NCBI GenBank assembly: GCA_000733915.1
Contig: JPOM01000001.1
Span: forward strand, 496,001-560,000
Direction: 5' to 3'
Origin: Caulobacteraceae bacterium PMMR1
GTDB lineage: Bacteria; Pseudomonadota; Alphaproteobacteria; Caulobacterales; Caulobacteraceae
DNA length: 64,000 nt
Part shown: positions 38,812 to 47,482 of the stretch, in pieces
Layout: each line of letters starts with the position of its first letter
Position numbering within the stretch: position 1 is the first letter of the stretch
The notes under the pieces: generated by a model
The model's input: the letters and a program-made list of their open reading frames with translations, nothing else
What the model was told of the DNA's origin: nothing
The model's database searches: none
Made by a program: the position numbers and the translations under genes

Positions 38812-40242
38812 TCAGTACTCGTGCAGCGCCTCGCCGTGCAGAGCCGCGTCTAGGCCCTCGGTCTCGCCCTCCTCGGAGACCCGCAGGCCCGTGGTGAACC
38901 TGCAGACCATCAGGATCAGGAAGGTGGCGACCGCGGTCCACGCGATGGTGGCGACGCAGCCGATCGCCTGGGTGTAGAGGCTGTGCACCTTGCCCGCCGG
39001 ATTGATGGCGGCGTCGGCGAAGACGCCGGTCAGAAGCGCGCCGATCAGGCCGCCGATCCCGTGCACCCCGAAGGCGTCCAGGCTGTCGTCGTACTTGAAC
39101 AGGCGCTTGAGATACACCGCCGCGAGGAAGCAGCCGACGCCGGCGATGAGGCCGATGATCAGCGCGCCCATCGGGTTCACGAACCCCGAGGCCGGGGTGA
39201 CCGCCACCAGACCCGCCACCGCGCCCGAGGCGAGACCGAGCATGCCGGGCTTTTTCCGCTCCAGCCACTCCGCAATCATCCAAGCTATGGCCGCGGCGGC
39301 GGTGGCGATCTGGGTGTTGGCCATGGCGACGCCGGCGAGGGCGTTGGAGCCCACCGCAGACCCGGCGTTGAACCCGAACCAGCCCACCCACAGCAGGCTC
39401 GCCCCGATCATGGTGTAGACGAGGTTGTGCGGCGCCATGTTGTCTCGGCCGTAGCCCTTGCGGGGCCCGAGCACGAGGGCGCAGACCAGGCCCGCGACGC
39501 CCGCGTTGATGTGCACCACCGTGCCGCCCGCGAAATCCAGCACCGGCGGGGTCGCGCCGCCCAGGAAGCCGCCGCCCCACACCCAGTGCGCGATGGGCGC
39601 ATAGACGAACAGCGACCAGAGCACCGTGAACAGCAATAGGGCCGAGAACTTGAACCGCTCCGCGAAGGCGCCGGCGATCAGGGCCGGCGTGATGATCGCG
39701 AAGGTCATCTGGAACATCATGTAGACGTATTCCGGGATGGTGACGTCCGCTCCGGCGATCTGGAACGGCTTGTCCATCGTCACGCCCCGAAGCAAGGCCT
39801 TGCCCAGTCCGCCCCAATATTTGTTCTGCCCGGCGTCGACGTTCGTCCCGAAGGCGATGGAATAGCTCGCCACGTACCAGACCAACGTCACGACGCAGCA
39901 GATGGCGAAGGACTGGGCGACGGTGGCGATCACGTTCTTGCGCCGCACCATACCGCCGTAGAACAGCGCCAGGCCCGGGATGGTCATCAGCAGCACCAGC
40001 GCGGTCGAGGTCAGCATCCAGGCCGTGTCGCCGCTGTCGGGCTTGGCGTTGGAGTTGTGAGGGGCGGCCGGCGTAGCCGGGGCGCCCGCAGCCGCCGGCG
40101 CGCTCGCCGCGGGTGAGCTGGAGGCCGGCGCGCCGGCGGCAGGCGTCGCGGTCTGGGCCGTAGCTCCGCTCATCGCGCCCCATGCCAGGCCAGCAGCCAG
40201 CGCCGCGCCGGCGAGCCGCGCGGCCCAGGTCTTGTCCGTCAT
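38812..40242 (-). CDS. amtB: Ammonium transporter
   Basis: 476 residues from ATG 40242, chosen for AAGGGG six bases upstream; a GTG at 40287 overlapping glnK is in frame but less likely. A signal-peptide-like first helix is followed by an Ala/Pro/Ser-rich stretch, then eleven membrane helices with LALFYGGMVRRKNV, the conserved DFAGGTVVHINAGVAGLV (channel His) and FGVHGIGGLIGALLTG (second His). It imports ammonium and pairs with PII. It lies just downstream of glnK in the classical glnK-amtB operon and converges on ispE. Confidence 0.95.
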   Translation of the reverse strand: MTDKTWAARLAGAALAAGLAWGAMSGATAQTATPAAGAPASSSPAASAPAAAGAPATPAAPHNSNAKPDSGDTAWMLTSTALVLLMTIPGLALFYGGMVRRKNVIATVAQSFAICCVVTLVWYVASYSIAFGTNVDAGQNKYWGGLGKALLRGVTMDKPFQIAGADVTIPEYVYMMFQMTFAIITPALIAGAFAERFKFSALLLFTVLWSLFVYAPIAHWVWGGGFLGGATPPVLDFAGGTVVHINAGVAGLVCALVLGPRKGYGRDNMAPHNLVYTMIGASLLWVGWFGFNAGSAVGSNALAGVAMANTQIATAAAAIAWMIAEWLERKKPGMLGLASGAVAGLVAVTPASGFVNPMGALIIGLIAGVGCFLAAVYLKRLFKYDDSLDAFGVHGIGGLIGALLTGVFADAAINPAGKVHSLYTQAIGCVATIAWTAVATFLILMVCRFTTGLRVSEEGETEGLDAALHGEALHEY

Positions 40243-40283
40243 CTTGATCCCCTTCTTGTCGCCCATGTCCGCCCCGTTCCCGC

Positions 40284-40727
<444 letters not shown>

Positions 40728-40832
40728 CTAGGCGCCAGCTCGTCGCAGGCGCCTGCTTTCTGGGCGTTTCATAGCCTCAGCACTTTGGAAAGCCTTTCAT
40801 GCAAAGCTTCGGGTCAGGAGGCGTCGATTGCG

Positions 40833-42881
40833 ATGAGCACCACGACCAGCGCCAGACAAGCGCAGGGCCGCACCTCGCTCCGGGTCCACCGCTTCCAGGA
40901 CTGGGCAGGCGGCCGGGACGCGTCGCGGGCGGCGAGCGCCCTGGCGTGCGTGGGGGAGCTGGGCGAGATCGGCTACTGGCGGTGCTGGGGACCGGACTTC
41001 GAGTCCGTCTGGTCCGACGAAATGTTCCGCCTCTACGGCTTTGAGCCCGGCGCGGACACCTTGACGCTCGCCGACTACACCGGCCGCATCCATCCGGAGG
41101 ACCGCAACCGCGTCACGCGGGTCCTCGGCGAGGCGCTGGCGCATGATCGCCATGCGGACCTCGAGTATCGCATCGTCCTGCCCGACGGCGCCCTGCGCTA
41201 CGTCCGCTGCCGATCCCGCCGGGAGTGGAACGAGGCCGAGAAGCGCTTCGAGATCTTCGGTATCGTCATGGACCAGACCGCCCGCCTGGGGCGCCTCCGC
41301 GACCTTGCCGACGAGCAGGCCGCGGCGCGCTTCGTGGCGGAGAACGCACGGGACATCATCTCCCGCACCGCCGTGACTGGAGAGGTGCTCTACATCTCCA
41401 AGGCCGTGACCGTCATCACGGGCTGGCGGCCCGAGGACTTCATCGGCCGCTCGGTCTGGCACCTGATCCATCCGGACGACCTGGAGCGCGTGGCCGCCGC
41501 CATGCGCACCCTGTGGGATGACCGCCGGCGTCGCGCGTCCACCACCATCGTGTACCGCTTCAAGCGGCGGGAGGGCGGCTGGGTCTGGCTGCAGGCCAAT
41601 CCGCGGCTGGTCAAGGACACGCACGGCCGGGTGCTGGAGTGCGTCGACGTCATCCGCGACGTGACCGAGCGAAAGGCGCAGGAGGCCGAGCTCGCCGCCG
41701 CTCGCGCCGCCGCCGAGGCCGCCGCCGCCGCCAAGAGCGAGTTCCTGGCCAACATGAGCCACGAGCTGCGCACCCCGCTGACCTCCATCCTGGGCTTCGC
41801 CGACCTGATCGGCCAGTCGAGCGAGCTTGCGCCCGCCGATCGGCGCAGGCTGGAGCGGGTCCGCGACGCCGGCCGCACCCTGCTGGCCGTCGTCAACGAC
41901 GTGCTCGACTTTTCCAAGCTCGAGGCCGGCGGGCTGCAGCTCGACGTCCAGCCCTTCGCCCTGCCGCGCCTGCTGGAGGACGTGGCGGCGCTGGTGCAGG
42001 GCCAGGCGGAGGAGAAGGGGCTGGCTCTGAGCTGGGCCTGCGACCCCGACGCGCCGCCGCTGGTTGGGGACGCCACGCGCCTGCGCCAGGTGCTGCTGAA
42101 CCTCGCCAGCAACGCCGTGAAGTTCACCGCCGAGGGCGAGGTGGCGATCAGCGCGCGCCTGACCGCCTGCGACGGGGACCACGCCATCGTGCGCATCGAG
42201 GTCGCCGACACGGGAATCGGCATCGCGCCCGAAGCCCGCGGGCGGCTCTTCCAGCGCTTCCGCCAGATCGACGGCTCGATCTCGCGCCGGTTCGGCGGCA
42301 CGGGTCTGGGCTTGGCGATCTGCAAGCGGCTGGTCGAGCTCATGGGCGGCGAGATCGGGGTGGACAGCCGCGAGGGCGAGGGCTCGACCTTCTGGATCGA
42401 GGCGCCTCTGCCGGTTGCGGCGTCCCTGGACGTCCCCGCCGCGAGCCCGGAGCCGGCGGTCGCGCCCTCCAGGGGGCTGCGCGTGCTGGTGGCAGAGGAC
42501 CATCCCGCCAATCGCGAGCTGATCGCCGCGGTGCTGGGCGCGCTCGGCTGCGAGGTGGCTCTCGCCTGCGACGGGGTGGAGGCGGTCGAGGTCATGGCGG
42601 CCCAGGCCTTCGACCTCGTCCTGATGGACATGCAGATGCCCAATCTCGACGGCCCCTCGGCCGTGCGGCGGATCCGGAGCATGGGCGGTCCGGCGGCCGC
42701 CACGCCCATCGCGGCGCTTACCGCCAATGTCCTGCCCGATCAGGTCGCCGCCTGTCGTGCAGCCGGTATGGACGCGCACCTCGCCAAGCCCATCGACGCC
42801 CGCGCGCTCGCCGCCCTGCTGGACGACGTCGCCCAGGGCCGGCTCCGCGCCCGCGAGAGCCATAGCGCTCAGCGCGCCTGA
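40833..42881 (+). CDS. PAS-domain hybrid sensor histidine kinase with receiver domain
   Basis: 682 residues from ATG 40833, preceded by AGGAGG 11 nt upstream; an in-frame TTG at 40785 is less likely. Order: two PAS/PAC domains (about 65-165, EIGYWRCWGPDFESVWS; about 185-300, YISKAVTVITGWRPEDFIG), a short coiled coil, HisKA with FLANMSHELRTPLTSILGF (phospho-His near 308), HATPase_c (NAVKFTAEGEV, ADTGIGIAPEARG, GGTGLGLAICKRL), then a receiver with Asp in LVLMDMQMPNLDGP near 610. No membrane segment, so it is cytoplasmic. It is orphan, with no neighbouring response regulator. The stimulus is unknown. Confidence 0.93.
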   Translation: MSTTTSARQAQGRTSLRVHRFQDWAGGRDASRAASALACVGELGEIGYWRCWGPDFESVWSDEMFRLYGFEPGADTLTLADYTGRIHPEDRNRVTRVLGEALAHDRHADLEYRIVLPDGALRYVRCRSRREWNEAEKRFEIFGIVMDQTARLGRLRDLADEQAAARFVAENARDIISRTAVTGEVLYISKAVTVITGWRPEDFIGRSVWHLIHPDDLERVAAAMRTLWDDRRRRASTTIVYRFKRREGGWVWLQANPRLVKDTHGRVLECVDVIRDVTERKAQEAELAAARAAAEAAAAAKSEFLANMSHELRTPLTSILGFADLIGQSSELAPADRRRLERVRDAGRTLLAVVNDVLDFSKLEAGGLQLDVQPFALPRLLEDVAALVQGQAEEKGLALSWACDPDAPPLVGDATRLRQVLLNLASNAVKFTAEGEVAISARLTACDGDHAIVRIEVADTGIGIAPEARGRLFQRFRQIDGSISRRFGGTGLGLAICKRLVELMGGEIGVDSREGEGSTFWIEAPLPVAASLDVPAASPEPAVAPSRGLRVLVAEDHPANRELIAAVLGALGCEVALACDGVEAVEVMAAQAFDLVLMDMQMPNLDGPSAVRRIRSMGGPAAATPIAALTANVLPDQVAACRAAGMDAHLAKPIDARALAALLDDVAQGRLRARESHSAQRA

Positions 42882-42915
42882 CCCGCAGCGCGCCTGACCC
42901 GCAGGGCGCCTGACC
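42871..42915. repeat. 16-bp tandem repeat, about 2.8 copies
   Basis: The unit AGCGCGCCTGACCCGC occurs at 42871-42886 and 42887-42902, followed by a partial copy AGGGCGCCTGACC at 42903-42915. The stop codon of the histidine kinase lies in the first unit, and each copy contains a TGA in the same phase only if read in different frames, as 16 is not a multiple of three. It looks like slippage duplication at a gene end. Confidence 0.8.
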
Positions 42916-42974
42916 GGACGCGAACCCCCCGCGAGGAGGCCTCACGGGCGTCAGGCGATCGAGGGCCTAGGACG

Positions 42975-43412
42975 TCAGGCCAGGTCTTCGGTGATCAGCG
43001 CGATCTTGTAGTAGCCGCCCTCCTGAAGCGCGTTCACGATGGTCATGAAGGTGTTGTACTTCACCTCCTTGTCCGAGCGGATGAACACCGCCTCGGCGTT
43101 CGGGCCCGGCGGTCCGATGAGCGCCTGCAGATCCGCCGCGACATGGTCGGCGTCGGTCTGCTTGTCCTTCAGGAAAATCGCGCCCGACTTCTGCAGCGAG
43201 ATCACGGTCGGGGGCTTGGGCTTCTGGCCAGGCGGCGGCGGCAGCGACGGCGGCAGGTCGAGCTTGATGGACACCGTCGCCAGCGGGGCGGCCACCATGA
43301 AGATGATCAGCAGCACGAGCATGACGTCCACCATGGGCGTGACGTTCATGTCGGCGTTCTGGCCCACGGTGTAGCGGCCTTCGCCTCCGGGGCCCGACAG
43401 TTTAGCGGCCAT
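42975..43412 (-). CDS. ExbD/TolR family biopolymer transport protein
   Basis: 145 residues from ATG 43412. One N-terminal membrane helix follows MNVTPMVDVMLVLLIIFMVAAPL, which has the essential Asp within the helix, then a periplasmic domain with SLQKSGAIFLKDKQTDAD and FIRSDKEVKYNTFMTIVNAL. It would work with an ExbB/TolQ proton channel to energise TonB or Tol functions. No exbB, tolQ or tonB is adjacent, so its partner must be elsewhere. It is a single gene. Confidence 0.92.
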   Translation of the reverse strand: MAAKLSGPGGEGRYTVGQNADMNVTPMVDVMLVLLIIFMVAAPLATVSIKLDLPPSLPPPPGQKPKPPTVISLQKSGAIFLKDKQTDADHVAADLQALIGPPGPNAEAVFIRSDKEVKYNTFMTIVNALQEGGYYKIALITEDLA

Positions 43413-43553
43413 TCCAAAACTCCCTGCGGCGCCCGCGTCTCTTTCGGCGGTCGCTCGGTCGGCGCTTAGATTCCCGCCCCGGCTCGGCTTGTAAAGCGCT
43501 GAGGCGCGAGACGTTGCAGATTACACGCGCGGGCGGCGAGAATGCGACCGCCT

Positions 43554-43568
43554 TCGCCCCTGGGGCGA
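43554..43568. repeat. Short GC palindrome between tolR/exbD and quinone oxidoreductase
   Basis: TCGCCCCTGGGGCGA is a perfect odd palindrome around a central T. It lies in the 174-bp gap 43413-43586, 18 bp after the end of the oxidoreductase gene on the minus strand, so it could form a small terminator-like hairpin. No T tract follows. Nothing else is recognised in that gap. Confidence 0.35.
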
Positions 43569-43586
43569 GGGTTTAGAGGCGGGGGT

Positions 43587-44570
43587 TCAGAGATCCGGGC
43601 GCAGGATCGCCTTGCCGACCACCTGGCGCGTCGCGAGCAGGTCGAACGCCTCGCGCCAGCGCTCAAGGGGCAGTTCGGCATGGACGCGCGGGCGGATGCG
43701 GCCCTCCGCGGCCAGGCGCGCGACCTCGGCGCTGTTCTCGCGGCCCTTGTCCGGGAACTGGCGCCCATACTCGCCGGCGCGCACGCCCACGACCGAGAAG
43801 CCCTTGATCAGGGGCATGTTGACCGAGACGGTCGGGATGCGGCCGGAGGTGAAGCCGATCACCAGCAGGCGTCCGTCGAAGGCGATGCAGCGCACGCTCT
43901 CGTCGAAGACGTCGCCGCCGACGGGATCGTAGATCACGTCCGCTCCGCGCCCGCCGGTGATCGCCTTCACCGCGTCCCGGAAGCCGGCGCTCGTATTGAC
44001 GATCGCATCGGGAGCGTACTCGCGCTCGACCACCTGCAACTTCGCGTCGGAGGCGGAGGCGGCGATCACGCGCGCGCCCAACGCCTTGGCGAGGTCCACG
44101 CAGGCCAGGCCCACGCCGCCCGCCGCGCCGTGGACCAGCACCCACTCGCCGGGCTTCAGCTGCGCCCGCCGGACCAGGGCGACATAGGCGGTGAGATAGG
44201 CGGCGGGGTAGGCGGCCGCCTGGCCCCAGTCGAGCCGCTCGGGCTTGCGGCCGATCGCGGCGGCCTCGACCACGACATACTCGGCGAAGGCGCCCAGCCG
44301 CGCCCCGCCCACGACCAGATCGCCCACGCGCCAGCCCTGCGCGCCCGGGCCCAGCGCATCCACCTCGCCGGAGAAGTCCAGGCCGGGCGTGAAGGGCAGG
44401 GACGGCTTCAGCTGGTATTCGCCGCGGGTCATCAGAAGGTCGGGGAAGTTGACCGAGGCGGCGCGCACCCGCACCCGCACCTCCCCCGGGCCAGGCTCGG
44501 GCCGATCGACCTCCGCCAGGCGGCACCCGGCGTAGTCGGGTCCCAGCGCCTGGACCTGCAGCGCCCTCAT
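43587..44570 (-). CDS. NADPH:quinone oxidoreductase family protein (MDR superfamily)
   Basis: 327 residues from ATG 44570, overlapping the esterase stop in ATGA. Medium-chain reductase layout: the catalytic domain with SVNFPDLLMTRGEYQ and PFTPGLDFSGEV, then the NADPH-binding VHGAAGGVGLACVDLAKALGA and GADVIYDPVGGD. It lacks catalytic zinc ligands, as expected for QOR-type enzymes. It forms an operon with the HSL-type esterase and the TetR regulator upstream, suggesting a small-molecule catabolic or detoxification unit. Confidence 0.92.
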   Translation of the reverse strand: MRALQVQALGPDYAGCRLAEVDRPEPGPGEVRVRVRAASVNFPDLLMTRGEYQLKPSLPFTPGLDFSGEVDALGPGAQGWRVGDLVVGGARLGAFAEYVVVEAAAIGRKPERLDWGQAAAYPAAYLTAYVALVRRAQLKPGEWVLVHGAAGGVGLACVDLAKALGARVIAASASDAKLQVVEREYAPDAIVNTSAGFRDAVKAITGGRGADVIYDPVGGDVFDESVRCIAFDGRLLVIGFTSGRIPTVSVNMPLIKGFSVVGVRAGEYGRQFPDKGRENSAEVARLAAEGRIRPRVHAELPLERWREAFDLLATRQVVGKAILRPDL

Positions 44571-45637
44571 GCAGCGCGGGCGTGGGCCGGCTCGGGCAGC
44601 TCGCCGCGAAGCCCCTGGGCGACCAGGCCCGCGATCTCGCGGCAGGCGGTGTCAGCCGCAGGCGCCACGCCCGTGAAGCTGCAGAAGCTGTGGCAGAGGC
44701 TCTCGTAGCACCGGAACACGGTGGGCACGCCCGCATCCATTAGCCGCTTGGCGTAGGCCTCGCCCTGGTCGCACAGGGGATCGAAGCCGGCGGTGGCCAC
44801 GATGGCCGGGGCCAGGCCCGACAGGTCCGGCTCGCGGATCGGCGAAAGGCGCACGTCGGCGGGATCATCGCCCGGTCCGAGGTACTGGTTGACGAACCAG
44901 ACCATGGTGTCCCGGCTGAGGGGATAGCTGTCGGCGTAGGTGGTCATGGACTGGGTCTCGCTCGCCAAGTCCACGGCCGGATACACCAGAAGCTGCAACA
45001 CCGGCTGCGGCTCGCCGGCGCGCTTCAGCGTCTGGGTGATCACGGCGGTGAAGTTGCCGCCCATGCTGTCGCCGGACAGCGCGAGGCGGCCCTCCGCCAC
45101 GCCGAACCGCCCCGTGTTCGCCCGCGCCCAGCGGTAGGCGGCCAGGCAGTCCTGAAGCCCCGCGGGGAAGCGGTGCTCGGGCGCAAGGCGGTAGTCGATG
45201 GAGAGCACCGGCGACTTCGCGCAGTGCGCCAGGATGCTGCAAAAGGCGTCGTCGCTGTCCAGCCCGCCCAGGACGCCGCCGCCCTGGTGCAGGAAGACGA
45301 TCACCGCCGCCTCGGGCGCGAGCGAGGGCGGGAGATAGGCTCGCGCGGGGATGGGACTCTCGGCGCCGTCCACGCTCAGCGCCTCGACCCTGACGCCCGG
45401 CTCGCGCTTGCCCTGGCTCATGGCGAAGCCCTGGTCCGCGGCCGCGCGGGCCTGCTCCGGCGTCAGCGTCGAGATCGGCGGGAAGCGCCGCGCCTGATGC
45501 GCCAGGAACTGCAGCCGCGGGTCCAGCGTCCGCCCGCCGACATACACCGCCCCGCCCCCCGACAAGGCCCGCAGCACCGGTCGCGGCAGCGACAAAAGCG
45601 CCTTCAGCACGGCTTTCTGGGCGGCGATGTCGGCCAT
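44567..45637 (-). CDS. Alpha/beta hydrolase, hormone-sensitive lipase (esterase) family
   Basis: 356 residues from ATG 45637 with AGGGAG eight bases upstream. HSL-family motifs are clear: oxyanion hole in VIVFLHQGGGVLGG, where HQGGG replaces the usual HGGG; SIDYRLAPEHRFPAGLQDC; nucleophile Ser in LSGDSMGGN near residue 192; acid in TAGFDPLCDQGEAYA; and His in YESLCHSFCSF. No signal peptide. It is 11 bp after the TetR stop and overlaps the quinone oxidoreductase. Substrate unknown. Confidence 0.92.
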   Translation of the reverse strand: MADIAAQKAVLKALLSLPRPVLRALSGGGAVYVGGRTLDPRLQFLAHQARRFPPISTLTPEQARAAADQGFAMSQGKREPGVRVEALSVDGAESPIPARAYLPPSLAPEAAVIVFLHQGGGVLGGLDSDDAFCSILAHCAKSPVLSIDYRLAPEHRFPAGLQDCLAAYRWARANTGRFGVAEGRLALSGDSMGGNFTAVITQTLKRAGEPQPVLQLLVYPAVDLASETQSMTTYADSYPLSRDTMVWFVNQYLGPGDDPADVRLSPIREPDLSGLAPAIVATAGFDPLCDQGEAYAKRLMDAGVPTVFRCYESLCHSFCSFTGVAPAADTACREIAGLVAQGLRGELPEPAHARAA

Positions 45638-45648
45638 GGCGGGTCTCC

Positions 45649-46302
45649 CTAAGGTCGGCGCTGGTCCGTGCGCGGCAGGGCGGGCAAGCCGCCTAGGATC
45701 AGGCGCAGCGAGAAATCGGTGGCGGTCTCCACGTCGATGCGCCGCTGCTCGAGCATGAGCTCGCACACGTTCTGGGCGATGCCAATGCAGGCGACGGTGA
45801 GCAGGTCGAGGTCCACCGGCGGGGCGAGGCCGCGCTCGATGACCCCGCCAAGCGCGGTGCGCACCTCTTCGAACACCGCCACGCGGGCGGGCGAGTCGGA
45901 GTGGGCGATGCGGACCATCGGCTCGCCGGGCGGACGGCGGAGCTGCCAGCTCTCGTGCTCGTCGGCCATGAAGCTGAAGTAGGCGAAGAGCGCTCCGCGC
46001 ACGAAGCTCTCGAAGTCCTGCGCCTTCTCGTATTCGGCCCGCAGGATCGGCCGGAAGCGCTCCGCCCCGTCGTCGGCCAGGGCCTGGAACACCTCCTCCT
46101 TGGACCGGAAGTAATTGTAGAACGCGCCCACCGACAGCGACGTGCGGCGGATGATGTCGCGCACGGTCGCCGCCTCGAAGCCCATCTCGGCGAAGACCTC
46201 CCGGGCCGCCTCCAGGATGGACTCGCGGTTGGCCGTCTTGGTCTGCTCGCGCCGGCCGGCACCGGCGGGCAGCGGAGAGAGGAGGTTCGCGTCGTCAGCC
46301 AT
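45649..46302 (-). CDS. TetR family transcriptional regulator
   Basis: 217 residues from ATG 46302. The TetR helix-turn-helix lies at about 24-70 (ILEAAREVFAEMGFEAATVRD and SLSVGAFYNYFRSKEEVFQAL). The C-terminal ligand domain is variable. It leads the operon with the HSL esterase and quinone oxidoreductase and probably controls them. No inverted-repeat operator stood out in the 94 bp upstream (46303-46396). Confidence 0.93.
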   Translation of the reverse strand: MADDANLLSPLPAGAGRREQTKTANRESILEAAREVFAEMGFEAATVRDIIRRTSLSVGAFYNYFRSKEEVFQALADDGAERFRPILRAEYEKAQDFESFVRGALFAYFSFMADEHESWQLRRPPGEPMVRIAHSDSPARVAVFEEVRTALGGVIERGLAPPVDLDLLTVACIGIAQNVCELMLEQRRIDVETATDFSLRLILGGLPALPRTDQRRP

Positions 46303-46396
46303 GACGGACCGGGGCGATGAGGGGCGCAGGCTCACGCCTGGATCAGAGCCCAAGTCGCCGCCTGGGGGAAGGGGCGCCTGCGCCGGTCGGGCCTTC

Positions 46397-47398
46397 TCAG
46401 CGGGTGGGGTCGACGATGGAGGGGACCGACGGCTTGATCTCGGAGGGCTGGGCGAACTGACCGCCGGGGCGGAACCGCCAGAGATAGGTCGGGACGACCG
46501 CCTCAACCGCCGTCGGGGTCACGCCGAGGTCGGCCAGGGTCAGCGCGCCGGGCGCCACGACGTTGTCGCGCTTCAGGAGCTCGACCTGATCGGTGGTCAG
46601 GGGCGGCGGGATGACCGGCAGGACGGCGGACAGCACGTCGCCGGCGACCCCGATCAGGCGCGCGACCTCGAACGGCAGGGGAACCAGGGCGCGCCGCCGC
46701 TGGGTCTCGTTCAGCACCAGCTGCATCAGCTCCTTGAAGGTGTAGATCGCCGGCCCGCCGAGCTCGAAGATGCGCCCGCCCGCGGAGGCCTGCTCCAGGC
46801 TGCGCACGATCGCCTCGCCCACGTCGCCGGCGTAGACCGGCTGCATCCGCGTCTTGCCGCCGCCGATCAGGGGCAGGGCGGGGGCCACCGCGGCCATGGC
46901 GGCGAAGCGGTTGAAGAACTGGTCCTCCGCCCCGAACACCACCGAGGGCCGCAGGATCACGGAGTCCGGCAAGCGCGTGCGCACCGCCGCCTCTCCCGCC
47001 GCCTTGCTCCGCGCGTAGGCCGAGGCGGAGCTCGCGTCCGCGCCGATGGCCGAAACCTGGACCAGGCGCGTGATCCCGGCGCGGGCGCAGGCCTCGGCGA
47101 TCAGGGCGGGGCCGCGGGCATGCACGGCGTCGAACTTCTGCGCCCCGGCCTCGTAGAGCACGCCCACGAGGTTCACCGCCGCGACGCTTTCGGCGAGCGC
47201 GCGGGCGACGGAGTCCGCCACGCGGATGTTGGTCTGCACGAGCTCGATCTGGCCGACGTCGCCCATGACGCGCAGCTCCGGCGCCAGGTGCGGCCTGCGG
47301 ATGGCGACTCGGATGCGCCAGCCGTTGCGCGCCAGCGCCCGCACGGCGTAGCGGCCGATGAAGCCTGAGCCTCCAAAGACGGTGACGAGCCCCTGCAT
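46397..47398 (-). CDS. NDUFA9-like atypical SDR (complex I NAD(P)H-binding protein)
   Basis: 333 residues from ATG 47398. Extended-SDR Rossmann motif GLVTVFGGSGFIGRYAVRAL at the N-terminus, then VNLVGVLYEAGAQKFDAVH, VQVSAIGADASSASAYARSKAAGE (YxxxK variant) and ILRPSVVFGAEDQFFNRFA. These match the NDUFA9/YfcH-related proteins of alphaproteobacteria, which are homologues of a mitochondrial complex I accessory subunit. No nuo genes are nearby. It lies between the TetR operon and the transglycosylase. Confidence 0.9.
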   Translation of the reverse strand: MQGLVTVFGGSGFIGRYAVRALARNGWRIRVAIRRPHLAPELRVMGDVGQIELVQTNIRVADSVARALAESVAAVNLVGVLYEAGAQKFDAVHARGPALIAEACARAGITRLVQVSAIGADASSASAYARSKAAGEAAVRTRLPDSVILRPSVVFGAEDQFFNRFAAMAAVAPALPLIGGGKTRMQPVYAGDVGEAIVRSLEQASAGGRIFELGGPAIYTFKELMQLVLNETQRRRALVPLPFEVARLIGVAGDVLSAVLPVIPPPLTTDQVELLKRDNVVAPGALTLADLGVTPTAVEAVVPTYLWRFRPGGQFAQPSEIKPSVPSIVDPTR

Positions 47399-47482
47399 GG
47401 CGGACGGCGTGCTCCGAGAACGAACCGGCGCTGCGATAGACGACCCCCGCGCGCGGCGCAAACGGGAGCTGACGCGTGAGGC

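Noticed and set aside
40797-42863. A 688-residue open frame antisense to the hybrid histidine kinase
   Set aside because: It is a low-complexity Arg/Gly/His/Ala sequence with no motif, while the plus strand has all kinase and receiver motifs.
43466-43768. A 100-residue minus-strand frame between the quinone oxidoreductase and the ExbD/TolR gene
   Set aside because: It overlaps the real oxidoreductase in another frame and is Arg/Ala/Ser low complexity without a plausible start.
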